64,000 nt of DNA from Rhodanobacter panaciterrae (GTDB taxonomy: Bacteria; Pseudomonadota; Gammaproteobacteria; Xanthomonadales; Rhodanobacteraceae), in contig NZ_BMXT01000001.1 in NCBI RefSeq assembly GCF_014651895.1, positions 806,001 through 870,000 on the forward strand, in the 5' to 3' direction. Under the pieces are notes generated by a model. The model was given only the letters and a program-made list of their open reading frames with translations, searched no databases and was not told the origin of the DNA. Below, in pieces: positions 1 through 8,791 of the stretch (positions are counted from its first letter, which is position 1; every line of letters begins with the position of its first letter). The translations under genes and the position numbers were made by a program.

Positions 1-597
1 TTTGCGTGGTTCTTCCTCTCCGCGCTCTATATGCAGCTGGTGCTGGGCTACAACCCGATGGAAGTTGGGCTGGCCTTTTTGCCGGCGAACCTGATCATGG
101 CCGTGTTTTCGCTGGGCATCTCGGCGAAGCTGGTGATGCGCTTCGGTATACGTCGCCCGCTGGCGTTTGGCCTGCTGATGGCTGCGGCGGGGTTGTTGCT
201 GTTCGCGCGTGCGCCGGTCGGTGGTCATTTCCTGATCGATATTCTGCCCGGCATGGTGTTGCTCGGCCTGGGCGCAGGCATCGCGTTCAATCCCGTGCTG
301 CTGGCTGCCATGAGCGACGTGTCTGCCTCCGAATCCGGGCTTGCCTCGGGCGTGGTCAACACTTCCTTCATGATGGGCGGTGCGTTGGGTCTGGCTGTTC
401 TTGCCAGTCTCGCGGCTTCACGTAGCGAAGGCCTGCTGACGAGTGGTCAGCCGCCGCTTGTCGCGCTCGCCAGCGGCTATCAAACCGCGTTCCTGGTTGG
501 CGCCTGTTTCGCTGCGTTGGGTGCGTTGCTCGGTGCCGCGCTGCTGCGTACGACCTCGGGCGTGACGGAAAGCGATCAGGTCGCGTCGATGCCTTGA
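1..597 (+). CDS. MFS transporter, DHA2 (EmrB/QacA) type, C-terminal part
   Basis: This is the 3' part of a gene whose start lies before the window; the frame is open from base 1 and 198 residues are visible. The protein is very hydrophobic, with about five or six membrane segments separated by short loops. An Arg-rich cytoplasmic loop (MRFGIRRPL) is typical of the second half of 14-helix drug:H+ antiporters of the DHA2 family, and a late motif of the SGLASGVVNTS type is also common there. It probably exports drugs or other toxic compounds across the inner membrane. The substrate cannot be inferred, and the missing N-terminus prevents an exact subfamily call. A hairpin terminator follows 16 bases after the stop. 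Confidence 0.85.
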   Translation, partial: FAWFFLSALYMQLVLGYNPMEVGLAFLPANLIMAVFSLGISAKLVMRFGIRRPLAFGLLMAAAGLLLFARAPVGGHFLIDILPGMVLLGLGAGIAFNPVLLAAMSDVSASESGLASGVVNTSFMMGGALGLAVLASLAASRSEGLLTSGQPPLVALASGYQTAFLVGACFAALGALLGAALLRTTSGVTESDQVASMP

Positions 598-613
598 ATT
601 CCAGTACCCACCC

Positions 614-644
614 GGGCGCATTCCGATGCCGGAATGCGCCCTTT
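614..644. terminator. Hairpin terminator between convergent genes
   Basis: A perfect 12-bp inverted repeat (GGGCGCATTCCG / CGGAATGCGCCC, arms 614-625 and 630-641) has a 4-base loop and is followed by TTT. It lies between the converging MFS and SDR genes and could serve both. Its ATTCCG...CGGAAT core recurs at 4110-4129 and 45201-45238. Confidence 0.7.
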
Positions 645-657
645 GGGACGTCGCTGT

Positions 658-1404
658 TTAACGCACGCCGCCGCCAGCAAGCAACTGCTCGCCGGTGAGC
701 CAATACGAATCATCGGAAGCCAGGAACACCGCGATGGAGGCGATGTCGTTCGGCTGGCCGATGCGGCCCAGTGGCGTTTGCGCAACGGCGCCAGCCTCGA
801 AATCCGAACCGATGAAACCGGCGGTGTGAGTGCCTTCGGTTTCGACCATGCCCGGGTTCAATGCGTTGACACGGATCTTGCGCGGGCCCAGTTCGCGTGA
901 CAGCACGCCGGTGATGGCGTCCACGGCACCCTTGGTGCCGGTGTAGACCGCGCTGCCCGGCGGCGTGATGCGGGTGACGACGGAGCCGATGTTGATGATG
1001 CTGGAGCCTTCGCCCAGATGCTTGCTGGCGGCCTGGGTGGTCAGCAGCAAGCCGAGTACGTTGACGTTGAAGTGCCGGTGGAAGTCTTCCTCGGTGATGC
1101 TTTCGAGCGGGGAGAATCCGTAGACGCCGGAGTTGTTGACGAGGATATCCAGCCGGCCGAACTGCGCGATGGCGGCATCGACGATGGCTTGCGCATCGGC
1201 GGCCTTGGAGACATCGCCGCGTACGGCAACCGCCTTGCCGCCGGCCGCGCCGATCTCGGCGACGACGCTTTCGGCGCCAGTCTTGCTGGAGGCGTAATTG
1301 ACGACCACGGACGCGCCGGCGGCGGCCAGTGATTTGGCAATGGCCGCGCCAATGCCTTTGGATGCGCCAGTGACGATGGCGACTTTACCGGTGAGCTTGC
1401 TCAT
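658..1404 (-). CDS. SDR family oxidoreductase (FabG-like)
   Basis: A classical short-chain dehydrogenase/reductase of 248 residues. The cofactor motif TGASKGIG is at residues 12-19, the NNSG motif at 90-93, and the catalytic Ser141, Tyr154 and Lys158 (YxxxK) are all present. It should reduce or oxidise a carbonyl or alcohol with NAD(P)H in the cytoplasm; the substrate is unknown. The closest families are 3-oxoacyl-ACP reductase-like and glucose 1-dehydrogenase-like SDRs. The ATG is preceded by AAAGGAA. It is divergent from an ArsR-type regulator with a palindromic operator between them, so it is probably the regulator's target. Confidence 0.9.
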   Translation of the reverse strand: MSKLTGKVAIVTGASKGIGAAIAKSLAAAGASVVVNYASSKTGAESVVAEIGAAGGKAVAVRGDVSKAADAQAIVDAAIAQFGRLDILVNNSGVYGFSPLESITEEDFHRHFNVNVLGLLLTTQAASKHLGEGSSIINIGSVVTRITPPGSAVYTGTKGAVDAITGVLSRELGPRKIRVNALNPGMVETEGTHTAGFIGSDFEAGAVAQTPLGRIGQPNDIASIAVFLASDDSYWLTGEQLLAGGGVR

Positions 1405-1446
1405 GACATTTCCTTTGGTGCGGGTTGAGAAAGGTTCTGTACTTCA

Positions 1447-1469
1447 ATAGTTCGTAACTTATGAACTAT
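1447..1469. promoter_or_regulatory. Palindromic operator between SDR and ArsR-type genes
   Basis: A perfect 7-bp inverted repeat ATAGTTC / GAACTAT (arms 1447-1453 and 1463-1469) with a 9-base spacer lies in the AT-rich divergent promoter region. It is 43 bases from the SDR start and 36 bases from the regulator start. A further GAAC half-site sits at 1471-1474. This is the expected shape of an ArsR-family winged-helix operator controlling both genes. Binding is inferred. Confidence 0.65.
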
Positions 1470-1504
1470 AGAACTAGATGTCAAGGGCTGTTACCATCAA
1501 AACC

Positions 1505-1888
1505 ATGAGGCCGCTGACTCACCCATCGATCGAAGACATCACCGTGGAGGGCATCCTGCATGCCCTGTCCGATCCGGTACGAGTGGCGATCTATGCGGAG
1601 CTGGCGGGTGCGACGTGCACCAATATCTGCTCGAACTTCCTGCAGATCAGTGACCGCAGCATCCCCAAGTCCACGCTTTCACAGCATTTCCGCGCGCTCC
1701 GCGAAGCCGGGCTGGTGCATAGCGAGCGGCGCGGTGTGGAAATGCACAACACCAGCCGTTGCATGGAGATCGAGCAGCGCTTCCCCGGTTTGCTTCCCGC
1801 GATCCTGAAGGCACATGGCGTCCAGTCCGCCGACCGCGTCCGCGCCGCCAAGCGCAAGCAGGCTGCTGCCAGGAAGCAGGGCGGCTGA
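1505..1888 (+). CDS. ArsR-family winged-helix transcriptional regulator
   Basis: A 127-residue DNA-binding repressor. The N-terminal part contains an ArsR-type signature (ALSDPVRVAIYAEL), a recognition-helix region (STLSQHFRALREAGLV) and a wing (SERRGVEMHN), followed by a basic tail rich in Lys, Arg and Ala. Two Cys residues (TCTNIC) lie between helices, where some family members sense ligand or redox state, but no metal site is certain. An in-frame ATG at 1478 would add nine residues but falls next to the operator, so 1505 is preferred. It probably represses itself and the divergent SDR gene. Confidence 0.85.
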   Translation: MRPLTHPSIEDITVEGILHALSDPVRVAIYAELAGATCTNICSNFLQISDRSIPKSTLSQHFRALREAGLVHSERRGVEMHNTSRCMEIEQRFPGLLPAILKAHGVQSADRVRAAKRKQAAARKQGG

Positions 1889-2094
1889 ACTCGGCGTCCC
1901 CCCGGGGCCAGTTCACTCGGCCCCATCAATGGCCGACGAACAGATCGGCATGAATCGACAGCCCGGACGGAGATAGGCATGCCTGACATGTCGATCCGGC
2001 AGCCTGCCATACGTTGCATGGATAGCCGTGGTGCTTGCAGGACGTGCCATCGTCCGGTGCCTGGCCCAATCAGCAGACGACAGGAGATGGAGCC

Positions 2095-2451
2095 ATGCGA
2101 TTCCTTTCAATGGTCAGGATCAACGAGAACAGCGGACTGCAACCGAGCGAGCGGCTGATGAGCGACATGGGCAAGCTTATCGAGGAGGTGACCAAGGCCG
2201 GAGTCATGCTCGACACCGCCGGACTCCGTCCGACTTCGGAAGGCGTGCGCGTGCGGCTATCCCACGGCAAGATCAGCGTGATCGACGGCCCCTTCACCGA
2301 GACCAAGGAAGTGATCGGCGGCTACGCGCTGATGGAGACGAAATCGATGGAAGAGGCCATCTATTGGACCGAGCGCTTTCTGAAGGTCCACGGCGACGAG
2401 TGGGACATCACCTGCGAAGTGCGCCAGCTGGAAACGCACCCAGAGCCTTGA
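2095..2451 (+). CDS. YCII-related domain protein
   Basis: A 118-residue small cytoplasmic protein of the YCII/DGPF family. The characteristic DGPFTETKE motif is near residues 63-71 and the ferredoxin-like alpha/beta fold is expected to dimerise. Homologues are often found beside ECF sigma factors or oxidoreductases, but their biochemical role is unsettled. The ATG at 2095 is preceded by AGGAGATGG; a longer frame begins at 2035 without a ribosome site. No partner gene is adjacent here. The 206-base gap upstream holds no gene that I can recognise. Confidence 0.85.
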   Translation: MRFLSMVRINENSGLQPSERLMSDMGKLIEEVTKAGVMLDTAGLRPTSEGVRVRLSHGKISVIDGPFTETKEVIGGYALMETKSMEEAIYWTERFLKVHGDEWDITCEVRQLETHPEP

Positions 2452-2554
2452 TGCGGTGTTGATGGCGGCTTGGACGTTCCAGGCATTCCGGTTCGCTTGA
2501 TCGAATAACGTGTCCATGTCAGCAGCCAACGTGCTGCCGACATGGACGCCGATA

Positions 2555-3265
2555 TCAATCCCGATAATCGAGTTTCGGATACCAGTCCGTGCCGCGCCCC
2601 TCGGGTGTCATGTCGAGGATGGTCCATATCGGCATCAGGTCGGGCGCGCCGCGCGCGTCCTGGCCGGGGTCGGCGCTTTCGCTACCCATCTCGCCGCTCC
2701 AGTAGTGGCGGATCGTACCGTCGCGACGGGTGAACACGTTGATGGCGGCATCGTCGCCGCCGTTTTTGTCGATACCGTGGTAATCGCGGCTGAAGTTGCC
2801 GTTGGTGTCGGCATACAGCTTGAGGTCGCGCCAGCCGCGTTCCTTCGCGAAGGCAGTGAGGCGCTCGATCGGCGAGCGCGCGACCACGGCCAGTGCCACG
2901 CGCTGGCCGATGTCGCGTGCCTCGCCGTTCCAGGCACTCAACAACGACGTGCACATGGGGCAGGGACGCTCACGCTGCGGGCCGAACATGTAGCTGTAGA
3001 CGACCAGAGTCTGCTTGTCGCCGAACAGGCCGGCGAAATCGAGTGGCCCGAGTACGCCCTCGAAACGGTAGTCGCCGGTGACCTCGCCGCCGGGCGGCAG
3101 GGCACGGCGCTGCTCGGCGACGCGTTCGATGTGACGACGCAGTTCGATCTCCTCGATGAACAGCGCGTTGCGCGCATGGCGGTAGTCGGCGCTTTCGTTC
3201 GGGAAGCGCATGCTGTTGCGCTTCGCCAGTTCGGCAGCGGGAACAAGGGTGGGGGTTTGGGTCAT
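2555..3265 (-). CDS. DUF899 family thioredoxin-like protein
   Basis: A 236-residue protein of the DUF899 family, a thioredoxin-fold group of unknown reaction. It has the typical YSYMFGPQRERPCPMCTS stretch with a CPMC motif where a thioredoxin active site would be, followed by ARSPIERLTAFAKERGW and a C-terminal region with conserved aromatic residues. There is no signal peptide, so it is cytoplasmic. AGGAG precedes the ATG. The next gene on this strand (glutathione transferase) lies 39 bases upstream, so the two probably form one transcript with a shared redox theme. Confidence 0.85.
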   Translation of the reverse strand: MTQTPTLVPAAELAKRNSMRFPNESADYRHARNALFIEEIELRRHIERVAEQRRALPPGGEVTGDYRFEGVLGPLDFAGLFGDKQTLVVYSYMFGPQRERPCPMCTSLLSAWNGEARDIGQRVALAVVARSPIERLTAFAKERGWRDLKLYADTNGNFSRDYHGIDKNGGDDAAINVFTRRDGTIRHYWSGEMGSESADPGQDARGAPDLMPIWTILDMTPEGRGTDWYPKLDYRD

Positions 3266-3304
3266 GGTCGATCTCCTGTTGGGGCAGGTATCAGTCGCGG
3301 CGAT

Positions 3305-3994
3305 TCAATCACGAGCAGGCGCACCGAGTGGGAACAGCGGGCGATACGGACGCGCCTCGTCGACGGCGCGCGCAAACGACGGCCGTGCCAGCAACCGCTG
3401 CCGATAGGCGATCACATGCGCGAACGAGGTGTCGATGCGATGCGTCCAGTCGGCATAGAACAGGAACGGTGCGGCGCCGCAGTCGGCCAGACTGAAACGG
3501 TCACCGGCCGCCCATTCGCGATCGGCCATGTACTTGTCGAGCCAGCTGTAAGCGGTGTCCAGCATCGCGCGTGCGTCGCCGACACCGCGGGCGTCGCGCT
3601 CCGCTTCCGGCCGCAGGCTGTCGAACACGATTTTCTGCTGCGGTGTCGAGATGTAGTTGTCGAAGAAGCGATCCATGCTGCGCACATCGAGCGCGCTGCG
3701 GGCATTGGTGGGCAGCAGCGACACTGGCCCGGGATGGTGCAGGCCGAGGTATTCAATGATGATGCTTGCCTCGACGATCGTGCGGCCGGCGTCGACCAGC
3801 ACCGGCATACGCTGCAACGGCCACAGCGCTGCCCATTCCTGCAGTACCTGCGGCTGGTCCTGCGACAGCAGGCGCCATTCGAACGGCGTGCCATTTTCGT
3901 ACAGCGCGACCAGCACCTTCTGGCAGTACGACGAGAACGGATGGGCGTAGAGGACGAGATCGTGCCCGGGCGTGGCGTGATGGCTGGACGACAT
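3305..3994 (-). CDS. Glutathione S-transferase family protein
   Basis: A 229-residue two-domain glutathione transferase homologue. The N-terminal thioredoxin-like domain begins LVLYAHPFSSYCQKVLVAL, with Ser and Cys residues in the usual glutathione-activating region, and includes the cis-Pro and the IVEASIIIEYL motif. The helical C-terminal domain carries FSLADCGAAPFL. It should conjugate or reduce small electrophiles with glutathione in the cytoplasm. The ATG at 3994 has AAGGAG upstream; an in-frame extension to 4111 lacks one. It is the first gene of a likely two-gene unit with the DUF899 gene. Confidence 0.88.
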   Translation of the reverse strand: MSSSHHATPGHDLVLYAHPFSSYCQKVLVALYENGTPFEWRLLSQDQPQVLQEWAALWPLQRMPVLVDAGRTIVEASIIIEYLGLHHPGPVSLLPTNARSALDVRSMDRFFDNYISTPQQKIVFDSLRPEAERDARGVGDARAMLDTAYSWLDKYMADREWAAGDRFSLADCGAAPFLFYADWTHRIDTSFAHVIAYRQRLLARPSFARAVDEARPYRPLFPLGAPARD

Positions 3995-4109
3995 GGTGGC
4001 TCCTTGAGTTGTGGCGGCCCGGAACGCTGATCCGGATCCGTTTTCTTCATCCTTGCGACGAACGGGCACGGCTGGAATCGACAGGGTCGGGAAATTTGCT
4101 TGTCGGTGC

Positions 4110-4129
4110 ATTCCGGCCTTCGCCGGAAT
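4110..4129. repeat. Short intergenic palindrome
   Basis: ATTCCGGC / GCCGGAAT, a perfect 8-bp inverted repeat with a 4-base loop, lies in the 262-base gap between the divergent glutathione transferase and multicopper oxidase genes. Its core resembles the stems at 614-641 and 45201-45238. No T-run follows, so it looks more like a small REP-type palindrome than a terminator. Confidence 0.5.
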
Positions 4130-4256
4130 CCTGCCATATGTCTGTCATGCGCCCTGCCTAGGGTGGCTGGATGAGACACACACGACGTTTCTGCGGGCGG
4201 CATCTTGCCCCCACTCATGTTTGCGCCGCCGATCATGCTGGCTGCGGTGGTGAACG

Positions 4257-5888
4257 GTGACGCTCTCACGCCGTCGCTTCCTGTGCGGGGCCGGCAGCGT
4301 GATCGGCGGCCTTGTGCTTGCCGATGTACTGCGTGCGGCGCCAGCACAGACGATGCCGATGCGCATGGCGATGCCGACGCTGGCGGCGCCGAAGATGTCG
4401 CTGGTGAATCCGGCCACGCTGGCACGTTTCGTCGACCCGCTGCCGGTGCCGCCGATTGCCTGGCCGGCGGGCCGACGCACGCATCCGGCGTATCCCGGCC
4501 GTATGCTGCCGTATTACCGGATGGAGATGCGCGCGTTCAGCGCGCGCCTGCATCGCGATCTGCCGCCGACACCACTGTGGGGTTATGACGGCCGTTCACC
4601 TGGCCCGACCTTCGAGACGGTGCGCGGCGAGCCGCTGCTGATCGAATGGGTCAATGCGCCGCCGACGAAGCATTTTCTGCCAATCGACCACAACATTCAC
4701 GGGGCTGAGCGCTCGAAACCGGCCGTGCGCGCGGTAACGCACGTGCACGGCGCGCGCGTGCCGGCCAGCAGCGACGGCTGGCCGGAGGACTGGTTCGTGC
4801 CGGGTCATTCGGCGTTGCTGCACTATCCAGGCGCGCAGGATGCGGCGAGCCTGTGGTACCACGACCATGCGATGGGTATCACACGGTTGAACGTCTACGC
4901 CGGGTTGTTCGGTGCGTTCAATGTGCGCGATGCGGAGGAGCAGGCGCTTGGCCTGCCAACAGGAGACTGTGACCTACCGCTGATCCTGTGCGACCGCCTG
5001 ATCGCACAGGACGGCCAGCTGTATTACCCGGCCTCCGATGATCCGTCGGCGCCATGGGTATCGGAATGTCGCGGCAACGCCGTGTTGTGCAATGGCAAGC
5101 TCTATCCCTATTTCGAGGTAGAGCCGCGGCGTTATCGTTTGCGTCTGATCAACGTGGCCAACACCAGCTTCTTCGATCTGTCGTTGTCGCAGGGACATGT
5201 GTTTCAGCAGGTCGGCAGCGATCAGGGGTTGCTGGACGCACCGCTGCAGCGCTCGCGTATCGAACTCTATCCGGCCGAGCGCGCCGATGTCGTAGTGGAC
5301 TTCACGGGCATGGCAGGGCAGGCGATACATCTGCGTCAGCAGTCCGCGGAGATCCTGGAATTTCGTGTGCGCGATCGCGGGCGACACGATGCGTCAGTGT
5401 TGCCGGCCACGCTGCGGCCGGTGCCACGCATGGATCCAGCAATTGCGGTGCGTGATCGCATGCTGACCGTGGGCGAACAGGACGACGCCAGCGGCAACCC
5501 GATGATGATGACGCTCGGCGGCAAGATGTGGTCCGATCCGATCACCGAAAAGCCGAAGCAGAACACGATTGAAACCTGGAGCTTCGTCAACCTGACCGGC
5601 GACGCGCATCCGATCCATCTGCATCTGGTGCGCTTCCAGGTGATCGATCGTCGTCCGTTCGATCTGTTCGCGTGGAACGCCCACCGCATCGTCAAGTACA
5701 CCGGCCCGGCGCAACTGCCGCCGCCGCACGAGGCGGGCTGGAAGGACACCGTACGAGCCGATCCCGGCATGGTCACGCGCATCGCGATGCGCTTCGAAGG
5801 CGAGCCCGGCCGCTATGTGTGGCACTGCCATTACCTCGAGCACGAGGACAACGAAATGATGCGGCCGTATGAGCTGTTGCCTAGCTGA
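4257..5888 (+). CDS. Multicopper oxidase, CotA/bilirubin oxidase-like, Tat-exported
   Basis: A 543-residue three-domain multicopper oxidase. The N-terminus SRRRFLCGAG followed by a hydrophobic stretch is a twin-arginine signal. All copper-site motifs are visible: HVHG (162-165), HDH (202-204), HPIHLHL near residue 453 and HCHYLEHEDNEMM near 523-535, the last giving the type 1 copper Cys524. It should oxidise phenolic or metal substrates in the periplasm with reduction of O2 to water. It starts with GTG; an in-frame stop lies two codons upstream, so no earlier start is possible. No copper-resistance partners are adjacent. Confidence 0.9.
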   Translation: MTLSRRRFLCGAGSVIGGLVLADVLRAAPAQTMPMRMAMPTLAAPKMSLVNPATLARFVDPLPVPPIAWPAGRRTHPAYPGRMLPYYRMEMRAFSARLHRDLPPTPLWGYDGRSPGPTFETVRGEPLLIEWVNAPPTKHFLPIDHNIHGAERSKPAVRAVTHVHGARVPASSDGWPEDWFVPGHSALLHYPGAQDAASLWYHDHAMGITRLNVYAGLFGAFNVRDAEEQALGLPTGDCDLPLILCDRLIAQDGQLYYPASDDPSAPWVSECRGNAVLCNGKLYPYFEVEPRRYRLRLINVANTSFFDLSLSQGHVFQQVGSDQGLLDAPLQRSRIELYPAERADVVVDFTGMAGQAIHLRQQSAEILEFRVRDRGRHDASVLPATLRPVPRMDPAIAVRDRMLTVGEQDDASGNPMMMTLGGKMWSDPITEKPKQNTIETWSFVNLTGDAHPIHLHLVRFQVIDRRPFDLFAWNAHRIVKYTGPAQLPPPHEAGWKDTVRADPGMVTRIAMRFEGEPGRYVWHCHYLEHEDNEMMRPYELLPS

Positions 5889-6100
5889 TTCGCCGGTTTT
5901 CTGCAATTGCGTATGGCGTGAGTTGCGCGCACGCGATCGAGCGCCGTAGCCGTAACGTCATGTTCGGCACGTGCGCTGTCGCGACAATGCCAATGTAGCG
6001 TCATCTGCGCGGATCACACTGCCGGCGGCTCGCGGAGCGCCCTGCGCACGCAAGCCAGCAATCAGGGGGAACACTCGATCGTCAGCAGGAGATCCAAGTC

Positions 6101-8131
6101 ATGCCCACAGTGTTTGGCTACAAACGTTTGAAACCGCTCTTCATCGGTGTGCTGGTTGCCAGCGTTGCCGGTGTTGTCAGCGCACAGACCACTCAACCCG
6201 ACAAGGGCGCGACGTACCGCAAGCAGCTGCCGGCCGCTGGCGCGCAGCATCAGCCTGGCTTGCCCGGTGGTGTCGTCACCTTGCATCGTCCCACGCACGC
6301 TGGCGACCGCAGTGATCTCACGGTGACGCCGATCAAGCACGTGATCCTTCTGATCGGTGAAAACCGTACCTTCGATCACGTCTATGCCACCTACCAGCCG
6401 CCGCGTGGCCAGAGCGTGCGCAACCTGCTGTCCGAAGGCATCGTCAATGCGGACGGTACGCCAGGGCCGAACGTCGCCCTCGCGCGTCAGTGGCAGGCAT
6501 CGAACACGGGTGCCTATTCGCCGGCGCCGACCCGCACGTCGCCCTATGCACAGTTGCCGGCCATGAACACCGGCGGTGCGCCGACCCAGGCGCCGTTCGC
6601 GTCGGCGGCGCAGGCACAGTCGATCGAGCCGGCACTGCCGCAGGATGCCTACGCCGAGCTCGCCGAAGGTGGCACCGGCCTGCCCAGCCACGTCATCGAC
6701 ACACGCTTCCCGAGCCAGCTGCCGAACGCGCCGGTCGACATGCATGCATCGCTCAGTGGCAACGACTACGCCAACAGCCCGGTGCACCGCTTCTTCCAGA
6801 TGTGGCAACAGCTCGACTGCAACGTGCAGGCCGCTACCCCGCGCAATCCGAGCGGTTGCCGCAACGATCTGTTCCCCTGGGTCGAGACCAGCATCGGTGC
6901 CGGCAACGACGGTGCGCCGCAGCCGGCCGGCTTCAACGAGCAGAGTACCGGCGAAGGTTCCACGGCCATGCAATTCCTCAATATCGCCCAGGGTGACGCG
7001 CCGTACTTCGCCGAGCTGGCGCGCAACTACGCGCTGAGCGACAACTTCCACCAGTCCGTGATGGGCGGCACCGGTGCCAACCACATCATGCTCGGCTTCG
7101 GCAGCCTGATTTACTACGCCGACGCGCAAGGCCATCCGGTGTTGCCGCCGGCGAACCAGATCGAGAACCCGAATGCACAGCCGGGCACCAACAACTGGTA
7201 TGTGCAGGACGGTTACGGTGGCGGTTCCTACGTCAACTGTGCCGACGATGCGCAGCCAGGCGTGGCGCCGGTCAAGTCGTATCTGCATTCACTGCCTTAC
7301 CGCACCTTCCGCGGCACCGACTGCAAGCCGGGGGCGTACTACCTGGTGAACAACTACAACCCGGGCTACCTCGGCGATGGCACGCCTGCGCCATTGGGCA
7401 GCCAGCAGTTCACCATTCCACCGACCATGCAGGACAACCTCGCACTGCTGCTGGAGCGTCATCGCGTCAGCTGGAAGTATTACGGCGAGGGCTGGGGTGA
7501 CGGCAAGGAAAACGGCGAGGCTGGCACGTTCTGCAACATCTGCGATCCGTTCCTGTACTCCACCCAGGTGATGACCAATCCGGATCTGCGCCAGAACAAC
7601 CAGGACATCAACGACCTCTACACCGACATCCAGAACGACACGCTGCCTGCGGTGTCGATCGCCAAGCCCGACGGCATTCTGGACGGCCACCCGGCCTCTT
7701 CGAAGCTGGAGTTGTTCGAGGGCTACGTGAAGAAGATCGTCGAGATGGCGAAGGCGAACCCGAAGGTGTGGAACGACACGGTGATCATGGTGACGTTCGA
7801 TGAGGGTGGCGGTTACTACGACTCAGGCTATATCCAGCCGATCGACTTCTTTGGCGATGGCACGCGCATCCCGCTGCTGGTGGTTTCGCGCTACTCCGAA
7901 GGCGGCCGCGTGGTGCACACGTACTACGACCATGTGTCCTTCGACAAATTCGTCGAGGCCAACTGGGGCCTGCACGAGGCGATCTCGGCACGCAGTCGCG
8001 ACAACCTGCCCAACCCGGTCGCGCGGAGCAGCGACCCCTATGTGCCGGTCAATGCGCCGGCGATCGGCAACCTGATGGACATGTTCGACTTCCATCCGTC
8101 CGATACGACGGTGGCGGCAACCAAGGACTGA
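6101..8131 (+). CDS. Secreted phosphoesterase (PF04185, phospholipase C/acid phosphatase family)
   Basis: A 676-residue exported protein with an N-terminal signal peptide (hydrophobic core about residues 12-27, cleavage near VSA-Q). The catalytic domain of the alkaline-phosphatase superfamily begins at IKHVILLIGENRTFDHVY, which supplies metal ligands. It continues with GTGANHIMLGFG and ends with MVTFDEGGGYYD and the RIPLLVVS region. It should hydrolyse phosphate esters or phospholipids in the periplasm or outside the cell. An AGGAG site precedes the ATG. The 212 bases upstream contain no gene that I can recognise. A strong hairpin follows the stop. Confidence 0.88.
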   Translation: MPTVFGYKRLKPLFIGVLVASVAGVVSAQTTQPDKGATYRKQLPAAGAQHQPGLPGGVVTLHRPTHAGDRSDLTVTPIKHVILLIGENRTFDHVYATYQPPRGQSVRNLLSEGIVNADGTPGPNVALARQWQASNTGAYSPAPTRTSPYAQLPAMNTGGAPTQAPFASAAQAQSIEPALPQDAYAELAEGGTGLPSHVIDTRFPSQLPNAPVDMHASLSGNDYANSPVHRFFQMWQQLDCNVQAATPRNPSGCRNDLFPWVETSIGAGNDGAPQPAGFNEQSTGEGSTAMQFLNIAQGDAPYFAELARNYALSDNFHQSVMGGTGANHIMLGFGSLIYYADAQGHPVLPPANQIENPNAQPGTNNWYVQDGYGGGSYVNCADDAQPGVAPVKSYLHSLPYRTFRGTDCKPGAYYLVNNYNPGYLGDGTPAPLGSQQFTIPPTMQDNLALLLERHRVSWKYYGEGWGDGKENGEAGTFCNICDPFLYSTQVMTNPDLRQNNQDINDLYTDIQNDTLPAVSIAKPDGILDGHPASSKLELFEGYVKKIVEMAKANPKVWNDTVIMVTFDEGGGYYDSGYIQPIDFFGDGTRIPLLVVSRYSEGGRVVHTYYDHVSFDKFVEANWGLHEAISARSRDNLPNPVARSSDPYVPVNAPAIGNLMDMFDFHPSDTTVAATKD

Positions 8132-8147
8132 GCCTCGTGCGGATCGC

Positions 8148-8179
8148 GCCCTGCCTGTCTGCAGGCAGGGCGTTTCGTC
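8148..8179 (+). terminator. Rho-independent-like terminator after the phosphoesterase gene
   Basis: A perfect 10-bp stem GCCCTGCCTG / CAGGCAGGGC (8148-8157 and 8162-8171) with loop TCTG, followed by GTTTCGTC. It starts 16 bases after the stop. The T tract is weak but the stem is strong and well placed. Confidence 0.65.
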
Positions 8180-8244
8180 GGTTCCGGCGTCCGGCATGAT
8201 GCGGATGCCCATTTTTTCCAAAGGCTGCGGAGCACGTTCCAGTC

Positions 8245-8727
8245 ATGACTGATTTCATCCGGCATGCCCGGCGACCTTGCCATCGCGCCGTCGTGAGGCG
8301 CAATTTTATTCTGGTAATGCTGTTGTCAGCGGCCGGCTTCGTCAGCTCGCCGGGTCATGCCGACCCCGGCGATTTCGCGGCGATGCCGGGGCTGTGGAAA
8401 GTGGTGAAAACGCCGGTCGATCATGGTCACCGTGGCAAGCCGGTGATCGAATGGCATTGTGTGAACGAGGGTGACGATCCCTGGGCCACTTTCGCCAGAT
8501 TTTCCCTGCCTGCACTCGCCCCGTGTCAGATCGGCGAGCAGCATCGGAGCAGCACGGCCCTGGCATGGGCGGTGAACTGCAGCGGAAATCCGCCGTTACA
8601 TGGCCGTGGTCATGTGGACTTCGAATCCGCGGAGCACTACACGGCCGGCATCGTGCTGCAGGATCGTGGTGAGATCCTGCAGGTTGAAGGTCAGCGCCGT
8701 GCGGCATGCACCGGGCCCAGCGACTGA
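8245..8727 (+). CDS. DUF3617-like exported protein
   Basis: A 160-residue protein with a signal-type N-terminus (FILVMLLSAAGFVSS) and a mature part beginning DFAAMPGLWKVV. That PGLW motif is typical of the DUF3617 family of periplasmic proteins of unknown role, and several Cys residues may form disulfides. The ATG start gives a long basic N-region; a GTG at 8293 would give a more ordinary signal peptide and may be the real start. There is no operon partner: the next gene converges from the other strand. Confidence 0.6.
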   Translation: MTDFIRHARRPCHRAVVRRNFILVMLLSAAGFVSSPGHADPGDFAAMPGLWKVVKTPVDHGHRGKPVIEWHCVNEGDDPWATFARFSLPALAPCQIGEQHRSSTALAWAVNCSGNPPLHGRGHVDFESAEHYTAGIVLQDRGEILQVEGQRRAACTGPSD

Positions 8728-8791
8728 GGGGGAGGTGCCGCCACGGTCGACATGCGGTATACCCGATACACAGTGCCCATTGCTGTTTCAG

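Noticed and set aside
2510-4030. A 506-codon open frame on the plus strand
   Set aside because: It lies antisense to the DUF899 and glutathione transferase genes, has no family features and is an effect of the high GC content. The same holds for other long antisense frames, for example 6062-7288, 46416-48107, 54604-56397, 57130-58389 and 59659-61017.
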